This document shows positions 13,082-23,726 of a DNA stretch of 64,000 nucleotides, in pieces. Under the pieces are notes generated by a model. The model worked only from the letters and a program-made list of their open reading frames with translations, ran no database searches and had not been told where the DNA came from. The translations under genes were made by a program, and so were the position numbers. Position 1 is the first letter of the stretch. Each line of letters starts with the position of its first letter. Source of the DNA: Ganoderma boninense. Taxonomy: Eukaryota > Basidiomycota > Agaricomycetes > Polyporales > Polyporaceae. The stretch lies in assembly GCA_002900995.3 (NCBI GenBank), contig CM035310.1, positions 530,155 through 594,154 of the forward strand. Direction: 5' to 3'.

Positions 13082-13957
13082 ATGGCCTCCGTCAACCATG
13101 AACCCAATTCCATGGTCCTCACCAACATGCTCAGCCGGAACGAGAAGTGGGCGGAAGCGATGAATGTTGCTACGAAGGAGCAGTTCTTCCCCAACTCTGC
13201 AGAAGGCCAGCATCCCAAGGTAAGCCCCTTCCCCATGTGAAGCATGTGGCGGTCCGAGAAGTTGCTGTCCCGTGGCGCACCGGGCAAGCCGTTGTGTCAG
13301 CTTCGCGTGGCTCGCCCCTCGCCAGGTTGCACCTCTGGTGGTCGAGATATACCGAGACAGTGTTGCTCACCGGTCTGGATAGGTCTTATGGATCGGCTGC
13401 GCCGATTCGCGAGTCCCAGAGTCTGTGGTCACCAATTCGTACCCTGGCGATATCTTCGTCCATCGTAATATCGCAAAGTGAGTATTGGACACTTGCTATC
13501 TCGCGTTCAATTACTAGCGCCAACGCCCGTCTCTTCCCCTGCCCTTCACCTATCCCTCAGCCAATTCAGCCTTAGCGACGACAGCGCCATCTCGGTCCTC
13601 ACCTACGCCGTCGCGCACGTTAAGGTCGAGCATGTTATCCTGGTCGGTCACACCAACTGTGGCGGAGCCGCCGCGTGTTCGAAGGCCGCTCAGGAAGCCC
13701 CGTCCGCACCTGGGTCTGCTCTCGAACGCTGGCTCGTGCCCCTCACGGAGCTCGCGCGGAACACGGAGGGCGACCTCACCGCTCTCGTGGAGGCGAATGT
13801 ACGCGTGCAGGTTGAGAACATCCTGAAGTGCGAGGTGATCGAGAGCGAGTGGAAACTGCGGGACGTACACATCCACGGGTGGGTGTACGAGCTCGAGACG
13901 GGCAAGCTGCGCGACCTGGGCATCAGCGTGGGGAGGAACGGCCCGCTGCAGGTATGA
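13082..13957 (+). CDS. beta-class carbonic anhydrase
   Basis: Interconverts CO2 and bicarbonate. Exons 13082-13219, 13383-13477 and 13561-13957 join in frame to 209 residues, the usual length for short fungal beta-type enzymes. Zinc ligands are visible: Cys and Asp of CADSRVPE in exon 2, and His and Cys of GHTNCGG in exon 3. The start was chosen for its strong context (ACCACCATGG) and the TATA box upstream; an in-frame extension exists but would lie in the leader. No signal or mitochondrial targeting sequence is obvious, so a cytosolic location is likely. The gene is intact and has no functional partner nearby. Confidence 0.92.
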
Positions 13958-14462
13958 GCTGTGGTGCGTTCAGTATGGATTATGGAAACTTGTACTGTTA
14001 GGATCATCCGGTTATGAAGTAGAGGTTGCAGTCGAACCCACGTTCGCCCTCCCTTCAAGCTTCAACGTCTCAAATTTCAATAATGGTCTGTCCGGAAGCG
14101 CTGGTGAGATAGACGGTAATAAAACGGGGAAACCCTCCTCCAAGGCACGAAAAGGGACAAACTGCCACCACTGCCACACCTCGAAAGACAGCGCGTGGAT
14201 TGTGTTACAGGTGACAGACTGGTGACATCATCCGACATTTCGCTGCTAACTTATCTACGCTGGGTATCGTACATTTCGGACAGAGCGTCATCGCTTAGGT
14301 GGTTTATCCTTCCCTTGCAAGTTCTTCCAGAAGCTTTCTCCAAATATTTGCAGGCCACGGAAGGAACCTGCAAAGCTAACGGGCCACTGTGCGTCCAAAT
14401 AGCCGGAAACTATGCAAAGTTCAGAGACCGCGGTCGGATTGGAAGCTTTTCCGATACGTACC
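13958..14462. other. intergenic, convergent gene ends
   Basis: This stretch separates the 3' ends of the carbonic anhydrase (plus) and the first zinc-finger gene (minus). I see no coding frame or repeat in it. Confidence 0.5.
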
Positions 14463-15399
14463 TCAGAGTCCGACTAGCTTTCTCCCCTTCGGCAGCCCAT
14501 CGATGAACTTGTCCATCTCTCTCTTGAACCGGTGCACCCCACACTGCTCGCTCTCCACGTGCTGACAGAACCCACTCAGCGTCTTGAACGTCGTCCCGCA
14601 CCCTTCCAGGCGCCCGGGCAGCGGTACGCCTTGCTCGCGTGCGCGGGGCTGTTCAAGTGCTGGTTCAAGCCGGGGAGGGCGGCGAACGTGCGATGGCACA
14701 GGTAGCACTCGTATCGCTGCCCGTTCCACGCGCGTGCAGTTGCCCACGCACCCGTCACCGTCTCCTGCCCGCCAGCCAGGAGCCGGGAGCCGTCCGTGAG
14801 GACGCCGTTCTTGTCGAGCTTCGCCACGATCCGGTTCACCATGTCGCGCGTGATGCGCGACGGGCACCCGCCGGACTCGAGGTGGTGGACGAGCGCGGCG
14901 CGCGAGACGAAGGACTTGCTGCATCCTTTCATGGGGCAGTCGATCTTGCGGCCCTGGTGCAAGGTGGAACGCTGGTGGTGCCGGAGGGCGTTGTTGTCCC
15001 TGAACATGCGCTTGCAGGGCACGCAGTATTCGTCGGCGTGCACGATGCGACGGTGCTCGTGCAGCCCGGGCTCGGACTCGTAGACCTGCAGAACAGGAAG
15101 AGTTAGTGGCTCGGAAGGGAGGAAGACATAATCATGGCCAGCCCACCTGGTTGCAGATCCTGCAATAATAATGCTCCTCGTCATAATGGTCGTAGAGGTA
15201 TCCCAGTCGTCGAAATGTTCATCGCAGCTTCGACAGTAGTGGTGTCTCGGGCTCTGGGTGAAGTGCTGTATCAGCGCCGTGTTCGAGGCGAAGTCCTTGT
15301 TGCAGTCGTAACAGATATGGTGCATGGAGGAATCATCTTGTGCTGCTCTAGGGCTTGCGCGGTCCTAAACCACCGGTCGCACCGGTCGCAGCGAGGCAT
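14463..15399 (-). pseudogene. C2H2 zinc-finger protein, three frame breaks
   Basis: Paralogue of the intact zinc-finger gene at 16452-17423, sharing finger order and spacing. It begins MPRCDRCDRWF at 15399, shifts frame near 15330 into CYDCNKDFASNTALIQH, shifts again near 15200 into YDEEHYYCRICNQ, then has an intron at the same place as the paralogue. The second exon carries CVPCKRMFRDNNALRHH, CPMKGCSKSF and CYLCHRTF fingers, and a third shift near 14612 is needed to reach the last finger (CGTTFKTLSGFCQH) and the stop at 14463. Each break is one base. Read literally, no long protein survives. It is either a decaying tandem copy or a poorly assembled gene. Nucleic-acid binding is the family role; targets are unknown. 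Confidence 0.65.
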
Positions 15400-16451
15400 T
15401 GTATGAGAAGAAAAAGAGGGGTTGGGGGTGAGTTGACTTTCAGTTCGGATGCTGCGGTAGATGAACGGATACCGTGAGATCGGAAGGGAACCAGAATCAG
15501 CACGGTTAACGTATTGGAGGGTCTCGAGCTACACACTGATGCGAAGGAAGAGAGCCATTACATAAATTACTACGTCTCGGGAGGGAATGGAAGAGCGGCA
15601 ACCGAGGACAAAGGCTTTCCTATACAAGCCTCAACGATGCACCATGCACCTAAGTACCAACGTACAAGTACACTCGACGCTCTAAGCACAAAGACTGGAA
15701 CTCCGGTATCTGGACTCACATCATCTGTTACAACAAAGTGGAGCTCTAAACATGAAGAGATGATTCGTAGAGGGAGGCCCCGAAACTTACGAAATAGTAT
15801 GTGTACACCACCTCTAAACGCCAATGGAAAGGAATGGAATTCAAAACAGAGGAGAACGGGCAACTGGGGACGTGGTGAACGAAGGAGATAAACACGGCCA
15901 TGTTAAAGGGCGCATTGTCGATGAATCGCTCGGGTTCGCAGCACCTTGCAGACTTGGGCTTCAGGAGCGACGCTACGCTCGCGAGTGTGGATAGGAACCG
16001 GGGTGGGGATAAGCCTCACGTCAAAGGCAGATTCCGAGGGGAGAGGGGAGGGAAGGGAGCCGATGGATGAATGTTCTCGTTTCGTCGGCTAGCATGAGGT
16101 AGTCATCGACGTGGTCGACACGAGCCAGGGACGAGGTACATCGAGAGCCCAGGATAACAATGAGCGAGACACCCCGACGCCTGCGAATGACATGAGAGAG
16201 GCAGGAGTGTCTTGGATAGGCCCGGAAGCAGGTAGTCGGCACTCCGGTCCGATGTGGGCGACGAGGTCGAATTGAAGGGGGAGGGGAAGGCGTAGCTTGA
16301 CTGGTTACGAAAAAGAGGACCCTACAGGATCGTGCAACAGGGAATATTTGTGAGGGAACGCCTCAGAGGATGGGGGTTGGATGGGCTGGAGGCGAGATCA
16401 CCAGGTGCGACTCGACTCGATTGAAAGCTCTCGAACTTTGCTCACCGGAGA
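15400..16451. other. spacer between zinc-finger paralogues
   Basis: About 1 kb without a recognisable gene. The open frames here lack domain-like composition. It holds the promoter of the broken zinc-finger gene and the 3' end of the intact one. Confidence 0.45.
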
Positions 16452-17423
16452 CTAACCCCCAGTCAACAATCTCCCGCTCTTGGTGACGCCGTCGATGACA
16501 TTCCGAAGTTGACTAGCGAAACGGTGCACGCCGCACTGCCCGCGCTCGACATGTTGGCAGAACGCGCTCAGGGTCCGGAACTCGATCCCACACCCCCCAA
16601 ACCCCCTTGGGCAGCGGTAAAGCTTGTCGCCATGCACGGGGCTTCCAAGGTGGGCGTTGAGCGCGGAGAGAGACCTAAACGTCTTGTGGCACAGGTAACA
16701 CTCGTAAGCTTGCCCGTTCCATGCCCGGTCGGTTGCCCACGTTCGGGTCACTTGAGGTGACGAGGTCCCTGATCCCTGGATGAGACGCGAGGGGTCGGTA
16801 ATAACGCCGTGCTTATCGTACTTCTTGACGAGACGGTCGACCATCTCGCGCGTCATACCGGAGGCACATGTCCCCGACTCGAGGTGGAGAACGAGAGCGG
16901 CGGTGGAGATGAACGACCTTCCACAGCCCTTCATCGGGCATACGATGTTGGCCGGGCAGTGGGTGGCAGAGCCCAAGTGCTGGCGGAGGTTGTTCTCGTT
17001 CTGGAACATGCGTTTGCACGGTGCACACCAGCGGTCGTAATGGGCTTCGCGACAATGGCTAAGCATGTCGAACTCGTACCTAAACGCCTGCAACGCAGGG
17101 TAATACGTTGTTAGAATCATATTCGGGGACATTGGACGAGTGATTGGAGTTCTGCGATTGCTTACCATGTTGCATCCTGAGCATTTGAAGTGAGCCACCT
17201 CAAAGTGTCGGCTCAGCGAGACTCCCAGGTCGTCGATAAGTTCATCGCAGAGCGTGCAGAAGGTGTGGCGGGAGCTCTTGGTGTAGTGCTGGAGGAGGGC
17301 AGCCGCGGAGACAAAGTCCCTGTCGCAGGCACTGCAGAAGTGGTGATAGCTGGAGGTCCGTTCGTGCTGCGAAAGCGCTTGATCGCTGCCAAACCAGCGC
17401 ATGCAGCGGTCACAATACGCCAT
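16452..17423 (-). CDS. C2H2 zinc-finger protein
   Basis: Two exons, 17166-17423 and 16452-17087, give 297 residues. About nine Cys/His units are spread along the whole length, including CDRCMRWFGSDQALSQH, CSACDRDFVSAAALLQH, CAPCKRMFQNENNLRQH and CYLCHKTFRSLSALNAH, plus zinc-ribbon-like units with wider Cys spacing (CPMKGCGRSF, CGIEFRTLSAFCQH). The start is the ATG at 17423, just before the first finger. There is no other domain, and a nuclear role in DNA or RNA binding is inferred from the family. This is the intact member of a tandem pair with the gene at 14463. Confidence 0.85.
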   Translation of the reverse strand: MAYCDRCMRWFGSDQALSQHERTSSYHHFCSACDRDFVSAAALLQHYTKSSRHTFCTLCDELIDDLGVSLSRHFEVAHFKCSGCNMVSNRRTPITRPMSPNMILTTYYPALQAFRYEFDMLSHCREAHYDRWCAPCKRMFQNENNLRQHLGSATHCPANIVCPMKGCGRSFISTAALVLHLESGTCASGMTREMVDRLVKKYDKHGVITDPSRLIQGSGTSSPQVTRTWATDRAWNGQAYECYLCHKTFRSLSALNAHLGSPVHGDKLYRCPRGFGGCGIEFRTLSAFCQHVERGQCGVHRFASQLRNVIDGVTKSGRLLTGG

Positions 17424-17820
17424 GGCTGCGCGGGACAAGAGAGCGCGAAGAAGCAGAGAAGGCCCAGGGAAGGAAAGGAGGAAACTCGACGTCGCGCGTC
17501 GGGTGGCGGAAGCACTTGATTTCGGTGTCGGCTGTGGTCACGCTGTCGGGCGTCAAACAACGCGAATGATCACGACACAAAAGGGAGCCACGATGGAAAT
17601 TGGGAAGGACCAGCGAATGGAGACCCATTTAAAAACCAGGCCAATGGACACGTAAGAGATGGGTGCTACTAGGATGGAAGTGGAGTACCTGCAACATACA
17701 GTAGATGTTATCTGTCTTGAACGTACCTCGGTCGTAGATAAATAGTACAAAATGATCACAGTTTACCCGTAGCAGGCTTGGGGACGCTCGGACAGGGTCG
17801 ACAGTGTGTAACAATGCTCT

Positions 17821-20222
17821 TCACAGACCTCCAGAACCGATCATATTTCCCAAGATCATGTTGGTGCTCACACCGGGCCAGATCTCGAAGTCGTCGTCCA
17901 CCTGGCACACCGTGTTGTTGTCTTCAGGGAGCTAACGCAATCCTTACAATGAACGACCGTCTTCTGATCAAGAAGAAAAGATCGGCATGCTTACCGTCCC
18001 ATTCACAGTATACGCGAGGAGCACATCGTTGATGCATGTGGACGCGCCAACAGCGGCTGTGGAGGTGTGCTACGGTGTGACAGGGGTTGATGAGCAAGAC
18101 GTACGGGTCAGCATATGAAGGGAACGTACTCCGAAACCGTTCATTCGGACCAATTTGGCAGAGTCTCCTAATTCATCTGCAAGAGCTTGCGCGCCAGAGA
18201 ACGGTGTGACAGGATCATACTGCACTCCCAAATGTTACGTCAAGAAACAGATCAGAGATTGCTAGGGATTTGCGCGCACCGTATTGCCTATCACCAGGAT
18301 CGGATTCGCGAGCGTCTTGTTGAAGGGTCCTTCGTACCGCTCAATGGCGCGCTCCGGCCACAAGGAGCAGATGTACACCGGGGACGGCCACTGAGAAGCG
18401 ACTGGTGTCCAGACACAAGACTGAGCCGAGCTTCTACTTGTGCACAGGAAGTGTGAACGTACACATGTGAGAAATGTTTCGTGAAGCAGAGATGACCTCG
18501 TTGAAAATGTCGGTCATGTTTACGTTCCCCGCTGGGTTCTTGCTGTCTCCGCATAAAATTGCAGACGTGGTGTACCGTGTTGTGTCGTTCTCCGCACGCT
18601 TGACTAAGCTGAACGATAATTCCATCGTCAGCGCCACACATCTGACCCTAAGCGCAGTGGAAGCGTACCTCCGGTCGAACAGTTGGGACCGCTTGGTGAC
18701 ATTACTGCTTCCTTGAGACTCCCCTTCGACAATCTGGAACACCTCGGGGAACAGGCTATTCGTCACATTGGCCCACTGCGCTGGCCAGTACATGTACGGG
18801 TACAAGGCAGCTTGTCGTGACTGGTCGTCAGCACCGAGATGCTTTATGTCATTTCAGGAACACCCACTTCGCAGCTGGCCAGAGGTCAGGGGCACCGACG
18901 AGTTCTTGCGTGCTGCGTCATGAGCCAGGCCAAGAACAGTCTGTATGGTGTTATCGACGTCGGTAGGAGACTGTCCCTCTGATGCAATAGAACAGCCGGC
19001 TGGCCCAGCGAGGGCGCAGCCCGTGACGAGTCCATCGTAGATGTCATCCGCGTTGTGCAGCTGGTGCTGCCAGCCCTGTGAAATTGGCAGTTAACTTGTG
19101 CTTGTAACCTACATCCCGCTGCTCACGTACCAAGGAGATCTCGACCGAGCCGAATAGCTGGGGATCAATCACACCGTCTAGGATGATCCGACCGACGCGC
19201 TGCAACGACGTTAGCTCTAGCTTCGCGCGCACTCGCGCATAACACACGCACATTAGGGAACACTAGACTCGCTAGTCAGTCATACGCCCAGATTCGAGGG
19301 GAGCGAAAAGAGCGTACTGTTGACGAGCCACGAACCAAGGATGGTACCGTAGGAGTAGCCAAAGTAGTTGATAGGAGCTCCAGGACCATCCAGCGCGTCG
19401 GCCAGTGCGACCAGATCACGGACCGTGGCGGCAGTTCCGATGTACTTGAGGTACTTGCCGTCGGAATGCTTCTGGCACTTTTTGCCAAGCTCCACGTACT
19501 TCTTCTGCATGGTGTCCGCCTGCGCGAGAAGCGCGTCGATGTCGGACTGGTCGGTGAAGTTCCCGGTCATCTCGATCCCGCTGAACTCGATCGTGCCGTT
19601 GAAGAAGGCGTCATATTCGCCCACGCCGTCGAAGCAGTAAACGTCTCCTGGGCTAACAGATTGGCGTCCTATTAGTGCATTTCGTATTTCATAGCTGACA
19701 ACTTACATCGATAGCGAGCCGACTCCACGAGGGTCCCAGCTGACGATGTCGTACAATCCTCCAGTCACGTTGAGGAGGTAGCTGGCGGTTGGGATAGAGC
19801 TCAGTGCTTGCAATCCAGATGCCCCAGGACCACCTGCGACGACAGGCGATCAGCACAACTCCACATAAGATGTGGCGTGCATACCTGGATTCATGAAGTA
19901 GGTTCCACGGCGCTCGCCGGTCGCATTTGCCTTGACGACGGCGATGCGACCTTTGCCCGCCGCTGAATTATGGTAGTCGATGGGGATCTCGAAAAAGCCG
20001 CAGGAGAGGGACGAGTCCCTGACGATGGAGGGGTCACAAGGACCTCCATTGAATCGTAGATGTGTTACTACCGCCCTAGTGCTTGTTATTCAGCTCTGCG
20101 ACAATGATAGAAAGCCTCCAAGCACTGACCTTGTCGCAATCTCTTTGGTCGATGACGATTCCGCGAGCAGATCGTAAAGTTAAGAGCAAAACTGAACCGG
20201 AAACGAAGGGAGAGAGCTTCAT
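17821..20222 (-). CDS. secreted TAP-type alpha/beta hydrolase (copy 3), one-base frame break
   Basis: Same S33/TAP-like family as the gene at 2024. The signal peptide starts at 20222 (MKLSPFVSGSVLLLTL) with a short first exon. Further on come SCGFFEIPIDYHN, the NPG/GPG oxyanion region, DIVSWDPRG, nucleophile elbow GYSYG near 19345, Asp in YDPVTPF near 18210 and His in HTS near 18065. It ends GNMIGSGGL-stop at 17821. Exon 2 has one extra base compared with copy 4 just after the IQW codons near 20050, which puts the signal exon and the core in different frames and creates a stop. Otherwise the copy looks functional. Its closest relative is copy 4 at 26716; the duplication includes the upstream DNA. 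Confidence 0.8.
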
Positions 20223-20269
20223 CGTGGGTCTTGTGGATCTTGTTGTTTCCTGTAGGCCTGATGTGAGGC

Positions 20270-20277
20270 TTATATAC
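20270..20277 (-). promoter_or_regulatory. TATA box of hydrolase copy 3
   Basis: On the minus strand AGTATATAAG lies about 50 bp before the ATG at 20222, matching the arrangement of copy 4. Confidence 0.5.
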
Positions 20278-20800
20278 TAATGATGTGACGCTTCGACCCC
20301 AATAACAGGACGCTACGCTGATGCACTGCACAACTGCGCAAGTGGAGGCACGCTGCGGACATAGCAGAGCGCAGTGCATGGTGGGACACATCAGCATCGG
20401 CCATCATAATACATGGCTAAAGAAGATACATACTTGGGCTACATTCGACGACCGACGCAAATCCGGTGCTAGCAATCACAGTGATGCAAAAATGACTGCG
20501 GGGCTACAGACGGCCAGCGGCAGGTAATCATGTTGTCAGTTATGAATCTTAGTGAAACCGACATGAGGAAGATCAGATAAAGAAGGCAGTGACTGATAGA
20601 ACGGCGTTCTGTGACCGAGGAGAAGCCGCTATATTCGATTGCGGGAAACCATGGAGCAGAATTAACGTACAGTATAGCGGCAGGTGGCACCTCTCCTCCA
20701 GAGTGCAGTGGGAAGCCGATATGTTAGTATATCGTGCTAGATCAGAAGAAGTCAGCTAAGGGGTTTCCAAGGGCGAGCATACAAGAGTCGTACTATGCTG
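20278..20800. repeat. duplicated upstream block (copy 3 side)
   Basis: This segment matches 29215-29830 in order and orientation with scattered differences. Shared landmarks include CTGCGCAAG near 20334, CGGCCATCAT near 20398 and CAGAAG-AGTCA near 20744. The homology shows that the hydrolase was duplicated with several hundred bases of promoter DNA. Confidence 0.55.
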
Positions 20801-22600
20801 GCTCCGATAGAAGGCGACGGTACATTGCAAACAGAGGAGTGCTTACACGGCATGAGGAGCTGTGCCGCCCTAAAAGGACCTTGGGCGTAGACGAGACCGG
20901 AAGCGGGTACGCCACTCAGCACATAAGCATCATCTAGTTCAGTTGTCAGTTACTGTAGCAACCGATCAAATCGCGTGCACCCACAAACTCGCTTGATTCA
21001 CACTTAAACACTTATTGCATCGAACATCAGCTCTTGATTGCGGGTAGACCACCGATGAAATAATCAAGATAGACACTGGCTCATTGGGACCAGAATGGAG
21101 GACGCCCGATAGCCGGAAGAGGGGCCGAATCTGTCATTTATTTCTCCAAAGAATACCCTCTCGAGACACGTTCGACCGAGCCTACTCTCTTGCAAGGAGT
21201 CGGAAGGAGCTGGTGTGAAGATCTTTCGACGTGGCCATTCAGATACTCCCGCTGAAATTAAAGGTGGGTGCAGACTCGCCTCGGCCTTGAAGCATGTCAT
21301 CTTGTGCAGCGGATCTGGGATGATCGCGAATGATCGAAGACGGAAACCGAACTACGCAATGCCAAGGTGAGGATGAAACGCCGGACAAAGAAGGAAAGTA
21401 TGGTGATGTACATAACCTCGGCCCATGGCACCTGCATACGAGGGATACTTTCCCCCCAAACAGCCCTGCAGGGCGCATGTCAGCGCCACCAGTTGATAGA
21501 CAAAGCTCCGCAAAGGACGCTACCTTCGAGGATGACAAAAGCTCTCAGCATTCTTGCTTCGCTACCTCAAGTGTCTCTCCCGCCTTCGGCATCCAGAGTT
21601 GCCAAGGTTTCCATGAAAAGGTTATGTTGCTTTCGGTCACGGGAACTGCTCTTCCCGGAGAACCGGAAGCTGACCATCTTTGGCGTGGAGCGTCAATTAC
21701 GATCAGCGGAAGTCACGCTACGGCCAACCAAACGCTACCTCGCTGCGGCGGTGCGCTCTGAGTCTTGGAAGCCGAAAGGCGCTTCAGGAGGAACGCGAAG
21801 GTGGCGCAGGATGACGTCGACACTATAGGCAGTGCTAGCACGCGTAGATGCAAGGGTCCAGACTCCAGGGATTCCAGGTGGAAGAAGGTTCTGGTCAAGA
21901 GCTGTTTCACCACCGACAGGTTCGGGAGTTCGTGAGCTGGCACAACAGCGCCCATGATGTTCCACGCGTGGTGCACTTACCCGTTCCGTCGCCGTCTCTC
22001 CATTCTTGACGGATAAGCTCTCGAGAGGGGGAACATCTTCCCTGCATCATCTCACCAAAAAGGCTCCCCTTGCCGACAATCTGCCAACGTACCACTGTCA
22101 TCGCAGTAGGTGTCAGCAGTGGCAATGTTTGTGTTTTACGCCTGCGGGGAAGACGGTCCAAGTCTGCCAACGATAGGCACCGCGAACGCCGCGAGGCATG
22201 CGGGCTGCGGCGATAGTCGCAGATCATCCATACGAGAAAGATAGGATCGGACGATGACGATGGACAGAATCAGCAGCCCCATTCAATAGGTCGCGTGGGA
22301 TTGAAAGACGCACCGGAGATTCGGCCCATATATGGTTGTGCTCCATCTCCTCTCGACTCTCTCCTTGGGTGGAAGTCCTGGCGCGCGATTGGCCGTCATT
22401 GGATACGCTATGAAGAGTCAGCAGATGAACAGAGTGGACGATGGCGCCCAGGAGTACCCGTAGGGATGATTCGTTGCAGCGATGGCGTTGCATGGAAGCT
22501 TGCCTCTATCGCTCACTATAATCATGGCGCGCAGCACAAATGTCTCCGTCATCCCCATTCTCAATAAGTAAGTGCAGTAAGTTAGGTGCTAAGCCATGCT
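20800..22600. other. gene-free stretch
   Basis: Open frames on both strands are short and have no domain, signal peptide or helix pattern that I recognise. I see no terminal repeats. Nothing can be annotated with support. Confidence 0.4.
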
Positions 22601-23726
22601 AAACCGCATCACGACATTATTGTGAAGTCCAGATCACAATGAGATACATGACCCGACAATGACTGACATACTTGGGGCCTGGCGGCGGTAATATTGACGG
22701 CGGGACGCTGTTACGGACCTCCGGTGATATCTTCCTCCGTCGCTCCGGAGCCTTGCGCGAGTTTTCAACCTTCGCTCGTCGTAAACCCGCCCATCTAAGT
22801 GAAGAACAAGGACATGAGGAGGAGGCAGTGCGCATAGCAGCCGCGGCAGAGACGAAAGCAATGCACACGTATGATATCATAGAACAGCAAAGTGCGGTGT
22901 GGAATCCAGCTTCGCGTTCGAGGCAGCAACTTGAAGAGCATTCATCCATACAGAAGTGGAGGTGGAGGGAGCCCCGACCGGTCGGGGGGCATTTTCGAGC
23001 TTGGCATGAAATCAGGGCAAGCTGAGTGGGCGGGAGAGATCGGAGATTTTTGGACGGACTTTGATTTGTTAGCACCGGGTTCGACGACGCCGGTGCCGCT
23101 GGCGTCAATTCTGCCTCCTCCTCCTGACTTACCCTCTCCATGCCGGGCTGCCACACCCGAATGTGCCTTAATCTCCTTCTGCATATTGCTCACTATGTGG
23201 CTGAGCTGGTCTCGTTATACGCTCTTGCCAGTCTGCATTAGTCGCCTTGCAGGCTCCCATGCCTCTGAACGCCCATCCAAATTCGAACCAACATTTCACT
23301 TTGCACGGATGCACTCCGAAACCTTGCCCAAACGATCGGTATCGTCTGTCAAGATCGCACGAGTGATTTTAGTGGCAGATTGGATCGCGCGCCCCGTCGG
23401 ATGTTCGTCTTACGCTACTTAGGCACCGCAATCCGCCAGGACCACCTTCCGACCAACTCTACGCGACCCGGGGCCGGTAGCGATACTCGCCGTACTTAAG
23501 GTCTCGACATTCCGCTGGACCTGTTCGACATTCACCCTCCTGCTGCTGTCCGACATCTGCCCTCCTTCCTCATTCCGACTACCCACCTTCTAGCTCTTCG
23601 TGTCTACGCTTGTCGTGCATACCTGGATTATCGCCTAGTCCTCCCAAGTACCGCGGTTGACCTCTCCCCCTCCCACTATCCTGCGGCTCGCTTCACGCAC
23701 CTATCATCTCGTCGAACCCCCTCGTC
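22600..23726. other. upstream region of the P450; no supported gene
   Basis: A 179-codon minus-strand frame (22617-23156) and overlapping plus-strand frames occur here, but none has a recognisable motif. The last 250 bp are pyrimidine-rich, like a fungal promoter and leader for the P450 at 23727. Confidence 0.4.

Noticed and set aside
21330..22227. Open frames of 100-153 codons between hydrolase copy 3 and the P450
   Set aside because: Overlapping frames on both strands with random composition; no start context, splice pattern or motif.
22617..23156. A 179-codon minus-strand frame upstream of the P450
   Set aside because: Ser/Pro/Arg-rich and Cys-scattered without a family pattern; the competing plus-strand frames look equally plausible.
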